Below are positions 27,038-39,868 of a DNA stretch of 64,000 nt, one piece after another. The stretch covers positions 48,665,001 through 48,729,000 of the forward strand of contig NC_080395.1 of assembly GCF_030265065.1 (NCBI RefSeq), in the 5' to 3' direction. The notes beneath the pieces were generated by a model. The model saw only the letters and a program-made list of their open reading frames with translations, did not search any database and was not told where the DNA came from. Numbering within the stretch: position 1 is the first letter of the stretch; the number at the start of each line of letters is the position of its first letter. The position numbers and the translations under genes are program-made. The DNA is from Corythoichthys intestinalis. Lineage: Eukaryota; Chordata; Actinopteri; Syngnathiformes; Syngnathidae.

Positions 27038-27499
27038 CCGTATTTTTCGGACTATAAGTTGCAGTTTTTTTTATAGTTTGGCTGGGGGTGCGACTTATAC
27101 TCTGGAGCGATTTATGTGTGAGATTATCAACAAATTATTATATCATTTCACATGTTATTTTGGTGTTTTGGAGTGACACTGATGGTTTCTTAAACTTGTT
27201 AGCATGTTCTTTATGCTATAGTTTTCTGAATAACTTACTTTCGCATTTTGTTGTTCATGCATCATGTAACATTATCACACTGTACACTTATTCAGCATGT
27301 TGTTCTCTATTGTATTTTTATTTTAAATTGCCTTTCAAGATGACATATCTGTTCTATGTGTTGGATTTTATCAAGTAAATTTCCCTCCAAAATGCGATTT
27401 ATACTCCGTTGCGACTTATATGTTTTTTTCCTCTTCGTTGGGCAGTTTAAGGCTGGTGCGACTTATACTCAGGTGCGACTTATAGTATGAAAAATACGG
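27038..27499. mobile_element. TA-flanked MITE (CCGTATTTTTC family), copy 1
   Basis: TA at 27036-27037 and 27500-27501. Ends CCGTATTTTTCGGACTATAAG and CTTATAGTATGAAAAATACGG are near-perfect inverted repeats. Subterminal GCGACTTATA repeats occur at both ends. This is a widespread fish Tc1/mariner-type MITE. A related copy lies at 54868-56601. Confidence 0.8.
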
Positions 27500-27501
27500 T
27501 A

Positions 27502-29308
27502 CTATTAATTACTAATAACGGCTTACAGTCCACCTACCCAATAAAATACCAACTTTTTAAAAATGTGTGTTTTTTTCTTACACTGCAATACTGCACTTTG
27601 TAAAAACATGCAGTGACTTTGGTTTCACATATTTTCAACTATCCTGCCAGGATGCGTGTGTCCGGGTAGGGGTATGCATGTCTGTGCAGAAAATCGAGAT
27701 AGATGGGAAGATATCCAAACAGGCAACATTGGGGCATTTTTTAAAGTGTCAGTCTTAATGTGTATCAGGAATCTAATAACAAAAGCACTTTTAAAGACGA
27801 CTTTAGGAAGTAAACCATGAAGTGAAAGTTACTGAAGTGGGAGTTTATTTAGAAATAAATAAAATCACTTTTTTTTTTCTGTGTCTGGTCTCAATGATAA
27901 GGCTCACAATTTTATCTGTGTTAAAATATTGAATCTGTCACTTAAAGCATTATATGCCTATTTAAGATTTTGTGAAATAAGGTACAGGAAAGGTGAGCTT
28001 TATTGCTTTGTACTTACCTATGTGGTTTAGAGTGTGGAACAAAACCTATTCATAGCTTTATCCTATTAGTAATTGAGTTCATTCCCACAATGTGCTCTTT
28101 TAAAATATAACTAGAAGGTCTTGTGATTGCAAAAAATGAAAACAAATGAACTGTATTCCCCCAAAAAAATCCTTGAGAAAAGGCTTTATTTTTTTACCAA
28201 AACATTGCAGTTAATCATTTTAATTCCTTAGTCTTGTTTTTTTGTTGTTGTCCCAAATTCATTTTAACTACATTTCTAGGAACCTCTTTGACAGAGATTA
28301 AAGATTATCTTTTACCGAGTAGAATACTGCCTTTTGTAGGTTTCCTTAGTGAGTAAGTTATTAAGCATAACATCTTTACGATCATTAATAACACCAATTC
28401 ATGTTCCAGTGGATAATCATTGATCTATCCAGTGAAAGGGACCAAGCAAAAGTTCACTTGGCTTGATATTTGAGATGATCCAGCAGGGATTTGAGGAGAC
28501 CTGAATTGATCTCATCGTTTTTTTCAACATTTGCAGGATCTCCAAAATTCTCTATTCCTCCGATTAGCCATCTGTTAATGTCCTTTTTCCCTGGCTAAAA
28601 CCTGCCATACTATAGATTTTATTTTATTTTATTGTAATTTTTGAACAATGAGCTTTTGTTGCTGTTTTAGAACTGTTCATTCTATATTGTATTTTAGAGC
28701 TATTTGAAAAGATCTGAAATTTAAAAGTCTAATGTATCTTGTGATCTTATCACAACGCAAAAGGCCCGGGCGGTCCGAAGACCACAAGTGATAAAATTTA
28801 TGATTTATAATCAGTAAAAGCTAAGGTTCATGATTTGTCTTGCTACTTGTTCTTACAGTTTGAAACAAGCATTCGTTGAGCATAAAGGACTTTGTGTTTA
28901 ATGTGCAGTACTAATCATTTGTCTGACCTCAAAGTCTTTATTTTTCCCTAGGACTTACTCTTTGTTGTCCAATACCTTATTAGTAGAGACTTCTTCCAAA
29001 TTAGGGATTTGGACTGGAAATTTTGTCACAAGTATGGACGAAAAAGTTCTAGCTTTGCCAGTAAACCTTGGTAAAGACATCTAAATTAGTTTCGTATTGA
29101 ACAAGCATTTAATGTTGCACTTGTATTCATCCACACTGCAACAACAAACAAATAAGGAAAGTTGTCTTTTTCATAAGACTGCGAATGGAAGATGAATCCA
29201 AGATAATTAGCCTTTATGCAGGAAAAGCGCAAAAAGGGGCAACGTGTGATTTGTTCCAGAATTTGACTGTAAATTGCCATCAAATATTTTATAGATCATC
29301 AAGCAGGG
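27502..29308. other. Intergenic sequence, no gene recognised
   Basis: AT-rich sequence with only short frames. No repeat family or exon is recognised. Confidence 0.5.
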
Positions 29309-29600
29309 CATTTTGATTCATTTCTGTTGTTGTACATTCTGGAGTCAGATGAGGTGGCTCTTCCACCTGGACGCCTCTATGGTGAGGTCTACCAGGGACG
29401 TCCCACTGGGACTCGAGGATGAGCCAGGACATGCTGGAAAGAATATCCAGCCCAGCTTGTCCAGGAAGCCTCTGGATTCCCCTGGAGGAGCTGGAAGAAG
29501 TTGCTAGTGAGACGGAGGTCTGGGCTTCCCTGCTGAAGTTGCCGACCCCGCGACCCAGCTTTTGATAAAACAAAGGTAGACTGATGGCTGGATGGATGTA
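29309..29600 (+). repeat. LINE 3' tail fragment
   Basis: CCCCTGGAGGAGCTGGAAGA, GTCTGGGCTTCCCTGCTGAA and GACCCCGCGACCCAGC, followed by a degenerate GATGGATGGATG tail, match the 3' end shared by abundant fish L2/Rex1-like LINEs. No reverse transcriptase is present. Confidence 0.65.
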
Positions 29601-31904
29601 CGAAACTACAGTTTTAAACGCATTTAGAATAGAAACTGTTTGTTTGACAAATTAGGGACACTAGGCATTAAATGAATTAAAAATGATACTTTTCAGGATA
29701 TCTCAAGGATATCACTCCCAACAGTAATGCAGTATGTGTCAATATATAATGCTGCTTGTACAAAAAAAAAAAAAAACTTGCAAATGCAGGTGAACAAGGT
29801 GAGACAGGGACATTGTCAAATATTAATGTGGCCATACTTTTCAGTTTGATCATTATAGTGATGTTCTGTGTGGGTCAGTCATCCCTTGATATATTACAAA
29901 TGTCATAGTTACAGTTGTGAAGAGATTTTTTTTCCTTGGGTGAAAATTGGTTGGGTAATGAGATTTCATTGTTCACGTTTTGTTTAGTCTCAAATAACGT
30001 ATCTGAAATGCATCCAAGAACCATTCATTTACCGTCCATGTCTCGAGATGTCTTATCTGGCAACTGCCCAGTCATCTTCATTCTTTATGGTCAACTTGAA
30101 TTTAGCGAGAGAGAGACAGAGGCTACATCTTCTCCTGTTGCTTGTGTCATCATTTATATCACATATTACATCATTTTTTAATCTGCTGGGACATTTTGCA
30201 AAGTTAGGCTGATTTTCAGCTTTTTCTTTGTCTACACATTTTCCTTCACATCTCTATAAATGGTGCCTTGGGTTTGGCTCAATCTGCATTGATATCATTC
30301 ATACAATATTTTTATGACATAAATAATTATGTATTTCTATATTGTACCTATGTCTCTCTAAAATATGCAGTATGTTTTCACTATATTTATATAAATGACA
30401 TGTCCCACTACTGGTGAAAAAACATGAAAGTTATTCATCTTGGGCTCATTTAATATTTATATTACAGGGTAAATTTTGTATATGCCCATATGTTATTCCA
30501 GTTCATCTGAGGAAATCCCAAATTACTATTTTGCCCGAGACAAAAATGATATTGACAACCCTGATTAGATGATGACACATGGACTATTTCCTTAATTCTC
30601 ACACAAAGCTTTCAAATGGACACTTTTCGGTGAAGAAATTCCATTTATTTTACGTCATTGAGTCAAATGTCATCAAGAAACTCCTACCACCAGCTGTGCA
30701 GAAAACTGGTCCGCATATCTGTTATTATAATATGTCACGCACGCCCACACAACATACAGGAGCTCTAATGTTTCTAGATGAAGGCACATAAACCCATTGA
30801 AGGTCACAGTAAGGCAGATTCACAGCACTACGGGGAAATTGTTGATATTTGTAAGCTTAAAACATTAACCAGTCTGCCACGTGACTGATTCTCCGTTTGT
30901 AACCGGCCCATCTTCTGTTGTCGGGAGAGTGGCTGAGGAAAAGACGATTTCCTCCACAGTGCTAATAAATGTCCATTTCCAATGTGACCTTCTCCTCTGC
31001 AGGTAGTGAAACTAGCAGCACTAAAAGATAGATAGTCCTTTCTTTTCCTTTTTTTATAGTCCCTATTTTTTTCATTCGGCTCCATCGGCCAACCTTTGGA
31101 CGGGATTCTTGACAGACATTCTTTATCATTTGTCATCCGGACAGATGAAATGGATAGTAAACGTGTTTCCTTCGCTCAAACTTTGGCAACAAACAGGAGG
31201 CCATCATTCAACAACAACAGCAGCAGTGCAAACTCTGAACGATGGTTTTGCATCATTAAGAAACAGTAACACCATAATCCAAATCAGTTTTTCATCCCTT
31301 GCGCAACTTCTCAAACTGATCATTACACAGCATCGGCAGCGGTGGGTTTTTGATTCACTGACAGATTGGATTTGATTGGCTCACATCATAGGTTTACATC
31401 AATACCCTGTGTCCAATCACACACTCTTGTGCAGGTTAACTGCCTTACAGATATGCAATTACTTTTACCATTCAGAAATCACTTTAGGACACTTGACCCT
31501 GAGTCTACATTGGAATATTTACAACTGTCTACCACAAACCTCCCGTGTGTGTCCAACTTTCTCCTTTAGCATCAACGCCCACTCAGCTTTTGGGCGAGGG
31601 TTAAAAGGAGCTTCAGCCATTTCCGTGCCATTTGATGAGCTGAAGGAGAATATGACACAGTATTTGCCTCGCGCTCACTCCCACAACAATATGTAGACAC
31701 ATTAGAAACCTCTCCAGACTGACTGAAGAGCAAACACTATAAGTAGCATACACAGAATTGACAAAAGTAATAAATCACCTGACTTGACTCTCATATGAAT
31801 TCTTCTAGGAATGCATTTATGGCATTTTTTAAAAACTTTTCTTGCAGGTGTCACAATGATGTTATATGGAGATGCCTGGCTCTCAGTTTGTGATATATAG
31901 CAAT
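29601..31904. other. Intergenic sequence, no gene recognised
   Basis: No conserved reading frame or transposon terminus found. It contains an A-run near 29760 and unremarkable AT-rich DNA. Confidence 0.5.
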
Positions 31905-32095
31905 TCATCTTAAAGGTACTCTATAGGGTCAAGGTCAGAACTCTGTGAAGACCAGTCAAGGTCATACACACCAAACTGTCCCCACAATAGGAGCATGGAA
32001 TGGTTCAAAATTTCTTGGTAGGGTGAAGGATTCATCGTTTTTTTTTTTTTTTTTTTAATTCATGGCCAATATTTTGGACTTTGTTCCTGGAAGAA
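31905..32095 (-). pseudogene. Tc1-type transposase fragment
   Basis: On minus the segment reads FGVYDLDWSSQSSDLDPIEY, equivalent to the [11 protein letters not shown] catalytic block around the third acidic residue of Tc1 transposases. About 190 bp remain without inverted repeats. Confidence 0.6.
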
Positions 32096-32097
32096 TC

Positions 32098-32320
32098 TTG
32101 AAAGGGATCCACGGATAGAACGGCTTGTAGTTCTTAAAAGATAAACGTTATTATGAATTATAATAATTTGATATTGAAACCCTGCTTGATGTTTTTGTTT
32201 TTATACAATTTGTAAAATTAGTTTAACTAGAAGTTCGCAATTGTTGTTGACGTCGCAGGGTGGTGACGTCACATAGTTACGCTGCCGGGCTTCCATAGCG
32301 ACATGTCATCTGTCCAACCC
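32098..32320 (+). repeat. Fragment of the TAGGGNTGTCAAA hAT MITE family
   Basis: GATCCACGGATAGA, CTTGTAGTTCTTAAAAGATA and ACAATTTGTAAAATT appear in the same order as at 15555-15690. Both ends are missing. Confidence 0.6.
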
Positions 32321-32329
32321 TTTCAATTT

Positions 32330-33029
32330 GAACCTGAGAGGAACATTAATGAGCATGACAGCACTGTCGATATTTCACAAAATAAGCAAAAGCAAAATGA
32401 ACAGGAAAGGCGGGATGAGACATGACAAGAGTAGGAAAAAAAACAGTGTTCTGCCAAAATGTGTTACACCGGCAAAACATCCAACAAGAGGCAAATTTGA
32501 CACCCAAAGTACTACCGCGCGCTTCCAGCTTGTTTTGTTTAGATGCATACAGACAGAATATACTAGTAATATCAAATTAGGGTGGTTTAATTATGCTACG
32601 TGACTAATGTGGTCAACAGATCAACAATCTGCTTTAAAGCTACTACAAGAAAAAAAACAATGCTTAACTTTGACTTTGACAATCTACGACATCAACTCGA
32701 GCCTACATTGTGCGCATAAAACATGGCGCCCTTCGTTGGCCAAAATATGTACTAAATATTATAGATTTTTAAATCATTCATTTATTCAATGGCAATATTT
32801 CATGTGTTTTTATAACATATTTTAGTAATAGAGAACAATTGTGGCCTATTAGAGCCTCTAAATCCGAGGTTCCGTTTAAAAATAGAGGGACTTTACGCCA
32901 TCAAAATCCTATAACTGAAGAAGCCTTTTTGAATCAAAGGTGAATTGTCTTCAACACACAATAAAGCCTATTTTCTTTGATTCAACCTTTATGGTGTGAG
33001 AATCAACTTTATACACAAAACTGTAGTTC
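32330..33029. other. Intergenic sequence, no gene recognised
   Basis: A 91-codon frame at 32328-32603 is basic and repeat-like, without a recognisable domain. Nothing else is seen. Confidence 0.4.
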
Positions 33030-33190
33030 CATTCATATTCAACCGCACTTATCCTGTTCAAGGTCACAGGGTCCTGGAGCCCATCCCAGCAGATGTCAGG
33101 TGAAAGTCGGTCTACGCTCTGAACACAGACAAGCATTCAGACTTACTGCATGGGGACTAAACCCTTACTGCTGGACCCAAGTCATGTGAC
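33030..33190 (-). repeat. Old SINE/LINE tail fragment
   Basis: CCGCACTTATCCTGTTCAAGG and GTCCTGGAGCCCATCCCAGC are the inverse of the common fish retroposon tail seen intact at 15220-15290. Strongly diverged. Confidence 0.45.
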
Positions 33191-33619
33191 CTCAATGGAT
33201 TTGTCCTTTAAAGTCACATGAGAGTCAAGGCAGGTGAGTGAATACATTTGGCAATAAAGTGTACCTTCGTTGTTGTGTTGGGGCTGTCACAGACATGGTA
33301 GGTTGCAAAACTCAGGTTATTTTCAAAAGTGGAAACCTTTGATGGGAATAAGCAGACAGACTGTACAGTGAAATTTGCAAAGTTGCACAAGATTCTGTCA
33401 CATAATTTTGATTAAAAGGCTAACCTATACTACAGTATATGTTAATCCAGAATATAAATCAGGAACTACTTATCGGTTCCCAGGGAAATTATCCAACTTT
33501 TCGCAGGTGTGCAACAGTAATCTTTCAGTGTGTGTTCCATCAGTGATTGATTAAATGCATATGAAAGCCTAAAGTAATCAAGGTTTGAGAGGACATCTAC
33601 TGATGTCTGTCCCCGTGTG

Positions 33620-33871
<252 letters not shown>

Positions 33872-33929
33872 TCAACATCCAGGTGCCTCATCTCTTCTTT
33901 GACGGGGTCACTGGTTGCATGTTACCTGG

Positions 33930-35618
33930 GTAAATATAATGTGATGGCTTCAGATGGGGACTCAGTTAAAATCCAATTAAATAAGCCTTTAGAACTACTA
34001 ATCCTTTAACTCGGCATGAACATATTGGATAAAGGTTCGGCTTAGTGAAATTTAGAAATGTATTCAATTTAGATTGTTTGTAATGCATCCGAGAACTAAC
34101 CGTGACTCATGAAGGTTGAAGGAATCTATTAATAGCTTGTCCAGACAAACTTCGATCTCTTCATCTTGACACAATGTTGCAGAGATGGAGATAAACCAAA
34201 CAGTCAAGGTGGGGGTGGGGGGCTACTTGAAGTCCCAGCAATAAGAGGGTATCATTGCCTAAAGCATGATTACATAGCTTCAGGCCGACATAAAATCCCA
34301 GCATGTCGCAGTGCTTATAGTCAGATATGAAACACGTGCAAAGCAATAATGCAAAGGTTACATCATGTTCAGGCATGACATTTTCTACTGTATGTTAGTT
34401 AGAAACAAAATGGCTTTCGACCTGTTGCATAGAAGCATATGCTGGCCAGACAGTGTAATTCTATTAGACATAAAACAGTGAATGCACAGAATTGCTGCAA
34501 GTCCACCTCTTTCAGCATTTCTCTCCAAATCTTTACAAGCAGCAGGTGGCTCGAGAGAATGGGATATAGTGGAATGAATCGTCTGACACAGAAGAGGTAA
34601 GTAGGTAGGGTGATTGATAGGATACAGGTATGTATAGCAAGAGAGACACTGTACTTGCAAAGGTCTTATCTTACCGTCATGATGGTGCTATTCACAGAAC
34701 CTGTTGATAGCACATCTTCTGCAGAGGTCCTCCCTCTAAGACGAGGTGCAAATCCGTCTGTGAAACCTCCCACTATAAACATGTTGAAGGCTAGTGTCTC
34801 ACCAAAACAAAAATCCAAAAAGGAAGGTGTCGAAGGAGGGAGGGGGTGGCTCAAGCCGGGTTGTGTCTGTTCTCAAGGATGCTGCTGCTCATCCTCATGC
34901 TGCCTTACTTGCTGCCTCTTGCTTCATTATCATTCTGTTTCTCTATCTCTCCCTATAGCAACGCACACGCTCCTGCTGCATGGCAACCACTTGTTAGTCT
35001 CACTCAGCTGCCCTGCCGCCTCACTCATTCACAACATTCCTCCCTCAGCAGCGCGAGGATGGCCGCAACGGCGTATAAACAAGCAAGCTTCTGTCTCCTC
35101 CCTTTGCATCTTTTCAGCCTGGGTGTGTTTGTTTTCCTCTCAAAGTGGCTACACCGAAACGAGAGAAGAAAGTCACGGAATGCTGCCTCTCACTGTGCCT
35201 GCCGAGTAACTACTGCAACGCTATCACAAGAGCATCACTCATCAAGCCTTGTTTGTTTTGAACTGATGATAATGATAAGGCAGATGAGTCTACTGTGGGG
35301 AAGAGTGCTTTTACTATAGCGAAGAAAAGGTAGAGAACTTGTAGGTTATCTGGCCACAACATGCAATACGGAAGCGGCCATCTGCTATGCTGTTCTGCAG
35401 TACAAGTTTATATCAGCTGTGAGGTTTTTTTGTCGTAGTGGTGCAGTGACTCAGATCTAAGGATACGGAATTCCACTTGGGAATGGGTCATTTTCGTTAT
35501 GTATAATAAATTACAGTGTACAAGTGTTGAACTGAGACCAATTGTTCATTTCAAAGTGGACACAAAAGAAAAAAAGAAGAATGCTAAAAATCTGAGGAAG
35601 ATTTCCTTTTGCAGTATA
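33930..35618. other. ctxn2: ctxn2 upstream region with a candidate 5' exon
   Basis: On minus, an open stretch from 34854 to 34675 ends at a strong donor (ACG then GTAAGA), while an acceptor lies near 33929. If joined, the frame of the upstream exon stops a few codons into the ctxn2 exon, so it would be an upstream ORF rather than extra protein. X-box-like GCATGGCAAC and AGCAAC motifs near 34950-34990 could belong to a promoter. Plus-strand frames of up to 199 codons in this CT-rich stretch look spurious. Confidence 0.3.
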
Positions 35619-35621
35619 ATA

Positions 35622-36606
35622 CAGTGGGGCAAATAAGTAATTAGTCAACCACTAATTGTGCAAGTGCTCCCACTTGAAAATATTAGAGAGGCCTGTAATT
35701 GTCAACTTGGGTAAACCTCAACCATGAGAGACAGAATGTGGAGAAACCCCCCCCCCCAGAAAATCACATTGTTTGATTTTTAAAGAATCTATTTTCAAAT
35801 CATGGTGGAAAATAAGTATTTGGTCAATACCAATAGTTCATCTCAATACTTTGTTATGTACCCTTTGTTGGCAATAACGGAGGCCAAAAGTTTTGTGTAA
35901 CTCTTTACAAGCTTTTCACACACTGTTGCTGGTATTTTGGTCCATTCCTCCATGCATTTGGGGCTGTCGTTGGGCAACACGGACCATAACACATTCTCCC
36001 AGTCCTCTTCTGGATCATCCAAATGCTCTCTAGCGAACCGAAGATGGGCCTGGACGTGTACTTTAATTCAGCAGGGGGACACGTCTGGCAGTGCAGGATT
36101 TTAGTCCCTGGTGGCGCATTGTGTTACTGATAGTAGCCTTTGTTACTGTGGTCCCAGCTCTCTGTAGGTCATTCACTAGGTCCCCTCCGTGTGGTTCTGG
36201 GGTTTTTGCTCACTGTTCTTGTTATCATTTTGACGCCACGGGGTGAGGAGGGAGTTGAAAGTCCGTGTTGCCCAACGACAGCCCCGAAACATCACTGCTC
36301 TAGAGGAGATCTGCATGGAAGAATGGGCCAAAATACCAGCAACAGTGTGTGAAAAGCTTGTGAAGAGTTACAGAAAACGTTTGGCCTCCGTTATTGCCAA
36401 CAAAGGGTACATAACAAAGTATTGAGATGAACTACTGGTATTGACCAAATACTTATTTTCCACCATGATTTGCAAATAAATTCCTTAAAAATCAAACAAT
36501 GTGATTTTCTGCTTTTTTTTATAGGCCAATTATAGGCCTCTCTAATATTTTCAAGTGGGAGAACTTGAACAATTAGTGGTTGACTAAATACTTATTTGCC
36601 CCAATG
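35622..36606. mobile_element. Tc1-derived foldback element
   Basis: Bounded by TA on both sides; the ends are CAGTGGGGCAAATAAG and CTTATTTGCCCCAATG. The outer ~370 bp on each side are long inverted repeats, each containing the same 3' end of a Tc1 transposase: plus frame at 36243-36425 ([28 protein letters not shown]) and its mirror on minus at about 35830-35985. Only a ~250-bp middle (about 35990-36240, minus) is single-copy and contains degraded mid-transposase. It is therefore a head-to-head rearranged copy, not a simple deletion. Confidence 0.75.
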
Positions 36607-36608
36607 TA

Positions 36609-37301
36609 TGTGCTGTGCATTCCAGATTTCAAGAAGCCATTGATTCATTATAATTGTTTCATTTGTCCACATGATTGCAATGGTGCCTTCCGATAAGAAC
36701 GACTTGTGATTTTTTTTTTTCACAAAACGAACCAGTGATTGGATTATGTCGTTTTACTTCGAGAGCGCTATATCGCTAATTCGTAGCTTCACATCCACTG
36801 ATTTCAATGTAATTCAAATGTCTTGTTGAAAAGTTAAAAATCGTTTTAACTAAGTTTCCTCGCCGTGACATTTTACCAAAATTGGCCTGCTATATTTAAA
36901 GTCCAATGGCTTTCATCTCTGTTACCTATTGCTCACTAATGCCTTAGAATTTAATGAGTACCAGGACACAAATTGCACATTGTTATCTCCTCAGTACAAC
37001 AGAGTAAGCAGCATCAAATACTGGTTTTGTTTCATTACATATATATTTGCACATTTGCATGTGGGACTGAAAAAGAAACCTGTTGCATAAAGACTATCCT
37101 GTGTCCATAGGACACAAGGTTAAAGATTATTAGACTTCTATCTATCTCAGGGTCAAGTCACTGTATATCTTTAATGCTAATGAACTTCATAACACACCTG
37201 CTTTTACAGTGTCATAATCTGGACTCAAGAGTACAAAGACAGAGGCGTTAATGGCAACATAATTGATAGCGGCAATTATTGACCCCTTTAGGTAATAGAG
37301 C
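36609..37301. other. Intergenic sequence, no gene recognised
   Basis: No conserved frame or terminus found between the foldback element and Tc1 element B. Confidence 0.45.
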
Positions 37302-37303
37302 TA

Positions 37304-39567
37304 CATTGCTGGCCAAAACTATTGGCACCCCTGCAATTCTGTCAGATAACGCTCAATTTCTCCCAGAAAATGATTGCAATCACAAATGCTTTGGTAGTAA
37401 TATCTTCATTTATTTTGCTTGCAATTAAAAAACATAAAAGAGAATGAAAAAAAATGTGTATATATATATACTGTATACACAGTGGGGAGAACACGTATTT
37501 GATACACTGCCGATTTTGCTGGTTTTCCCGCTTGCAAGCCATGTAGAGGTCTGTAATTTGTATCATAAGTTCTCTTCAACTGTGAGGGACGGAATCTAAT
37601 ACAAAAATCCAGAAAATCACATTGTATAATTTTGAAATAATAAATTTGTATTTAACTGCATGAAATAAGTATTTGATACATTACCAACTAGTAAATATTT
37701 CAGCTCTTAGTTCTTTTTTAAGAACCCCTCCTGTTCTCCACTCATTACCGGAAGTAACTGCACCTGTTTGAACTTGTTACCTGTATAAAAGACACCTGTT
37801 CACATGCTCAAACAAACAAACTCCAACCTCTCCACAATGGCCAAGACCAAAGAGCTGTGTAAGGACATCAAGGATAAAATAATAGACCTGCACAAGTCTG
37901 GGATGGGCTACAGGAAAATAAGCAAGCAGCTTGGTGAGAAGGTAACAACTGTTGGAGCGATTATTAGAAAATGGAAGAAGTTCAAGTTGACGGTCAGTCT
38001 GCCTCGTTCTGGGGCTCCATGCAAGATCTCACCTCGTGGGGCATCCCTGATCATGAGGAAGGTGAGGGATCAGCCCAGAATACACGGCAGGACCTGGTCA
38101 ATGACCTGAAGACAGCTGGAACCACAGTCTCGAAGAAAACCATCGGAAACACTGAACACCGTCATGGATTAAAATCCTACAGCGCACGCAAGGTCCCGCT
38201 GCTGAAGCCAGTGCATGTCCAAACACGTCTGAAGTTTGCCACTGACCATCTGGATGATCCAGAGGAGCAATGGGAGAAGGTCATGTGGTCGGATGAGACC
38301 AAAATTGAACTTTTTGGTCTAAACTCGGCTCGTCGTGTTTGAAGGAAAAAGAAGGATGAGTACAACCCCAAGAACACCATCCCAACCGTGAAACATGGAG
38401 GAGGAAACATCATTTTTTGGGGCTGCTTCTCTGCCAAGGGTACAGGACGACTGCACCGTATTGAGGGGAGGATGGATGAGCTATGTATTGCCATATCTTG
38501 GCTGACAACCTCCTTCCTTCAGTGAGAGCCCTGAAGATGGGTCGTGGCTGGGTCTTCCAGCATGACAATGACCCAAAGCACGCAGCCAAGGCAACTAAAG
38601 AGTGGCTCCGTAAGAAGCATCTTAAGGTCCTGGAGTGGCCTAGCCAATCACCAGATCTGAACCCGATACAAAATCTATGAAGGGAGCTGAAAGTCCGTGT
38701 TGCCCGGCAGCAGCCCCGAAACCTGAAGGCTCTGGAGAAGATCTGCATGGAGGAGTGGGCCAAAATCCCTGCTGCAGTGTGTGCAAACCTTGTCAAGGAC
38801 TACAGGAAACGTTTGGTATCTGTAATAGCAAACAAAGGTTTCTGTACCAAATATTAAGTTCGGTTTTTGTGATGTATCAAATACTTATTTCATGCAATTA
38901 AATGCAAATTTATTATTTAAAAATCATACAACGTGATTTTCCGGATTTTTGTATTAGATTCCGTCCCTCACAGTTGAAGAGAACTTATGATCAAAATTAC
39001 AGACCTCTACATGCTTTTCAAGTGGGAAAGCCAGCAAAATCGGCAGTGTATCAAATACTTGTTCTCCCACTGTATATATATGTGTGTATATTATGTTACA
39101 CAAAACTCCAAAAATGGGCCGGACAAAAGTATTGGCATCCTCAGCCTAATACTTGGTAGCACAACCTTTAGACAAAATAACTGCGAACAACAGCTTCCGG
39201 TGTCCATCAATGAGGTTCTTACACTGCTCTCCTGGAATTTTAGACCATTCTTTTTTGGCCAACTGCTCCAGGTCCCTGAGATTTGAAGGGTGCCTTCTCC
39301 AAACTTCCATTTTCAGATCTCTCCACCGGTGTTTTATGGAATTCAAGTCTGGGCTGTTTGCTGGGCACATAAGAAGTCGCCAGTACTTTCTCTCAAACCA
39401 TTTTCTAGTGCTTTTTGAAGTGTGTTTTGAGTCATTGTCCTGCTGGAAGACCCATGACCTCTGAGGAAGACCCAGCTTTCTCACACTGGGCCCTACATTG
39501 TGCTGCAAAATTTGTTGGTAGTCCTTAGACTTCATTAAGCCCTGCACACGGTCAGCACTGTACATTG
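37304..39567 (-). mobile_element. Tc1-type transposon B, truncated, interrupted by transposon A
   Basis: TA then CATTGCTGGCCAAAACTATT starts the left inverted repeat (37304 to about 37455). The interrupted remainder resumes at about 39094 with TTACACAAAACTCCAAAAAT and encodes on minus (39565-39146) the transposase C-terminus: SWVFQQDNDSKHTSKSTRKW and CPANSPDLNSIKHRWRDLK, where Lys stands in place of the catalytic Glu. The N-terminal half and the right inverted repeat are absent beyond 39567. Confidence 0.75.
37480..39072 (+). mobile_element. Tc1-type transposon A, copy 2, nested in transposon B
   Basis: Inverted repeats start CAGTGGGGAGAACACGTATT and end with TACTTGTTCTCCCACTG. The 1.59-kb body is closely similar to the 19438-21037 copy. 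The transposase on plus starts at 37804 ([20 protein letters not shown]) and shows [29 protein letters not shown] and a final SVCKPCQ-region frame. Frameshifts occur after RKVRDQP (near 38080) and near the end, and there are in-frame stops after LNSARRV and in PIQNL. Inactive copy. Confidence 0.88.
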
Positions 39568-39630
39568 TAATACATGGGCATCATTGAATAAATATCAGCT
39601 CAAATCAATGCTTTGTTGTGTCTTTGTTAA

Positions 39631-39864
39631 CTCGTTGGCTGATAATGAAAGCAATCGACACCTAATCCATTTTGACTGGGGCTCGCCTCCCAGTCAAAAA
39701 TTTTGACAGGGAAAATTGTTTGTGATTGGGAATGGTTGTTGATTAAAATTGATCATAAGTCTATTAGCATCAATAGGTATTTTAAAGATAAGTTTCCTTC
39801 TATTTTTCTTACATTTCCTAACTACCACAATGCTTACTCTATGGTCGCGCTGGCAGTGAATGAG
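39631..39864. mobile_element. TTAA-flanked MITE, 234 bp
   Basis: TTAA at 39627-39630 and 39865-39868 flank CTCGTTGGCTGATAATG...GGCAGTGAATGAG, an imperfect inverted repeat of the same family as 16082-16217 and 55041-55949. Confidence 0.7.
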
Positions 39865-39868
39865 TTAA

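Noticed and set aside
34610-35319. Plus-strand frames of 199 and 157 codons
   Set aside because: They overlap in different frames over CT-rich sequence, with low-complexity Ser/Cys/Leu content and no homology I recognise.
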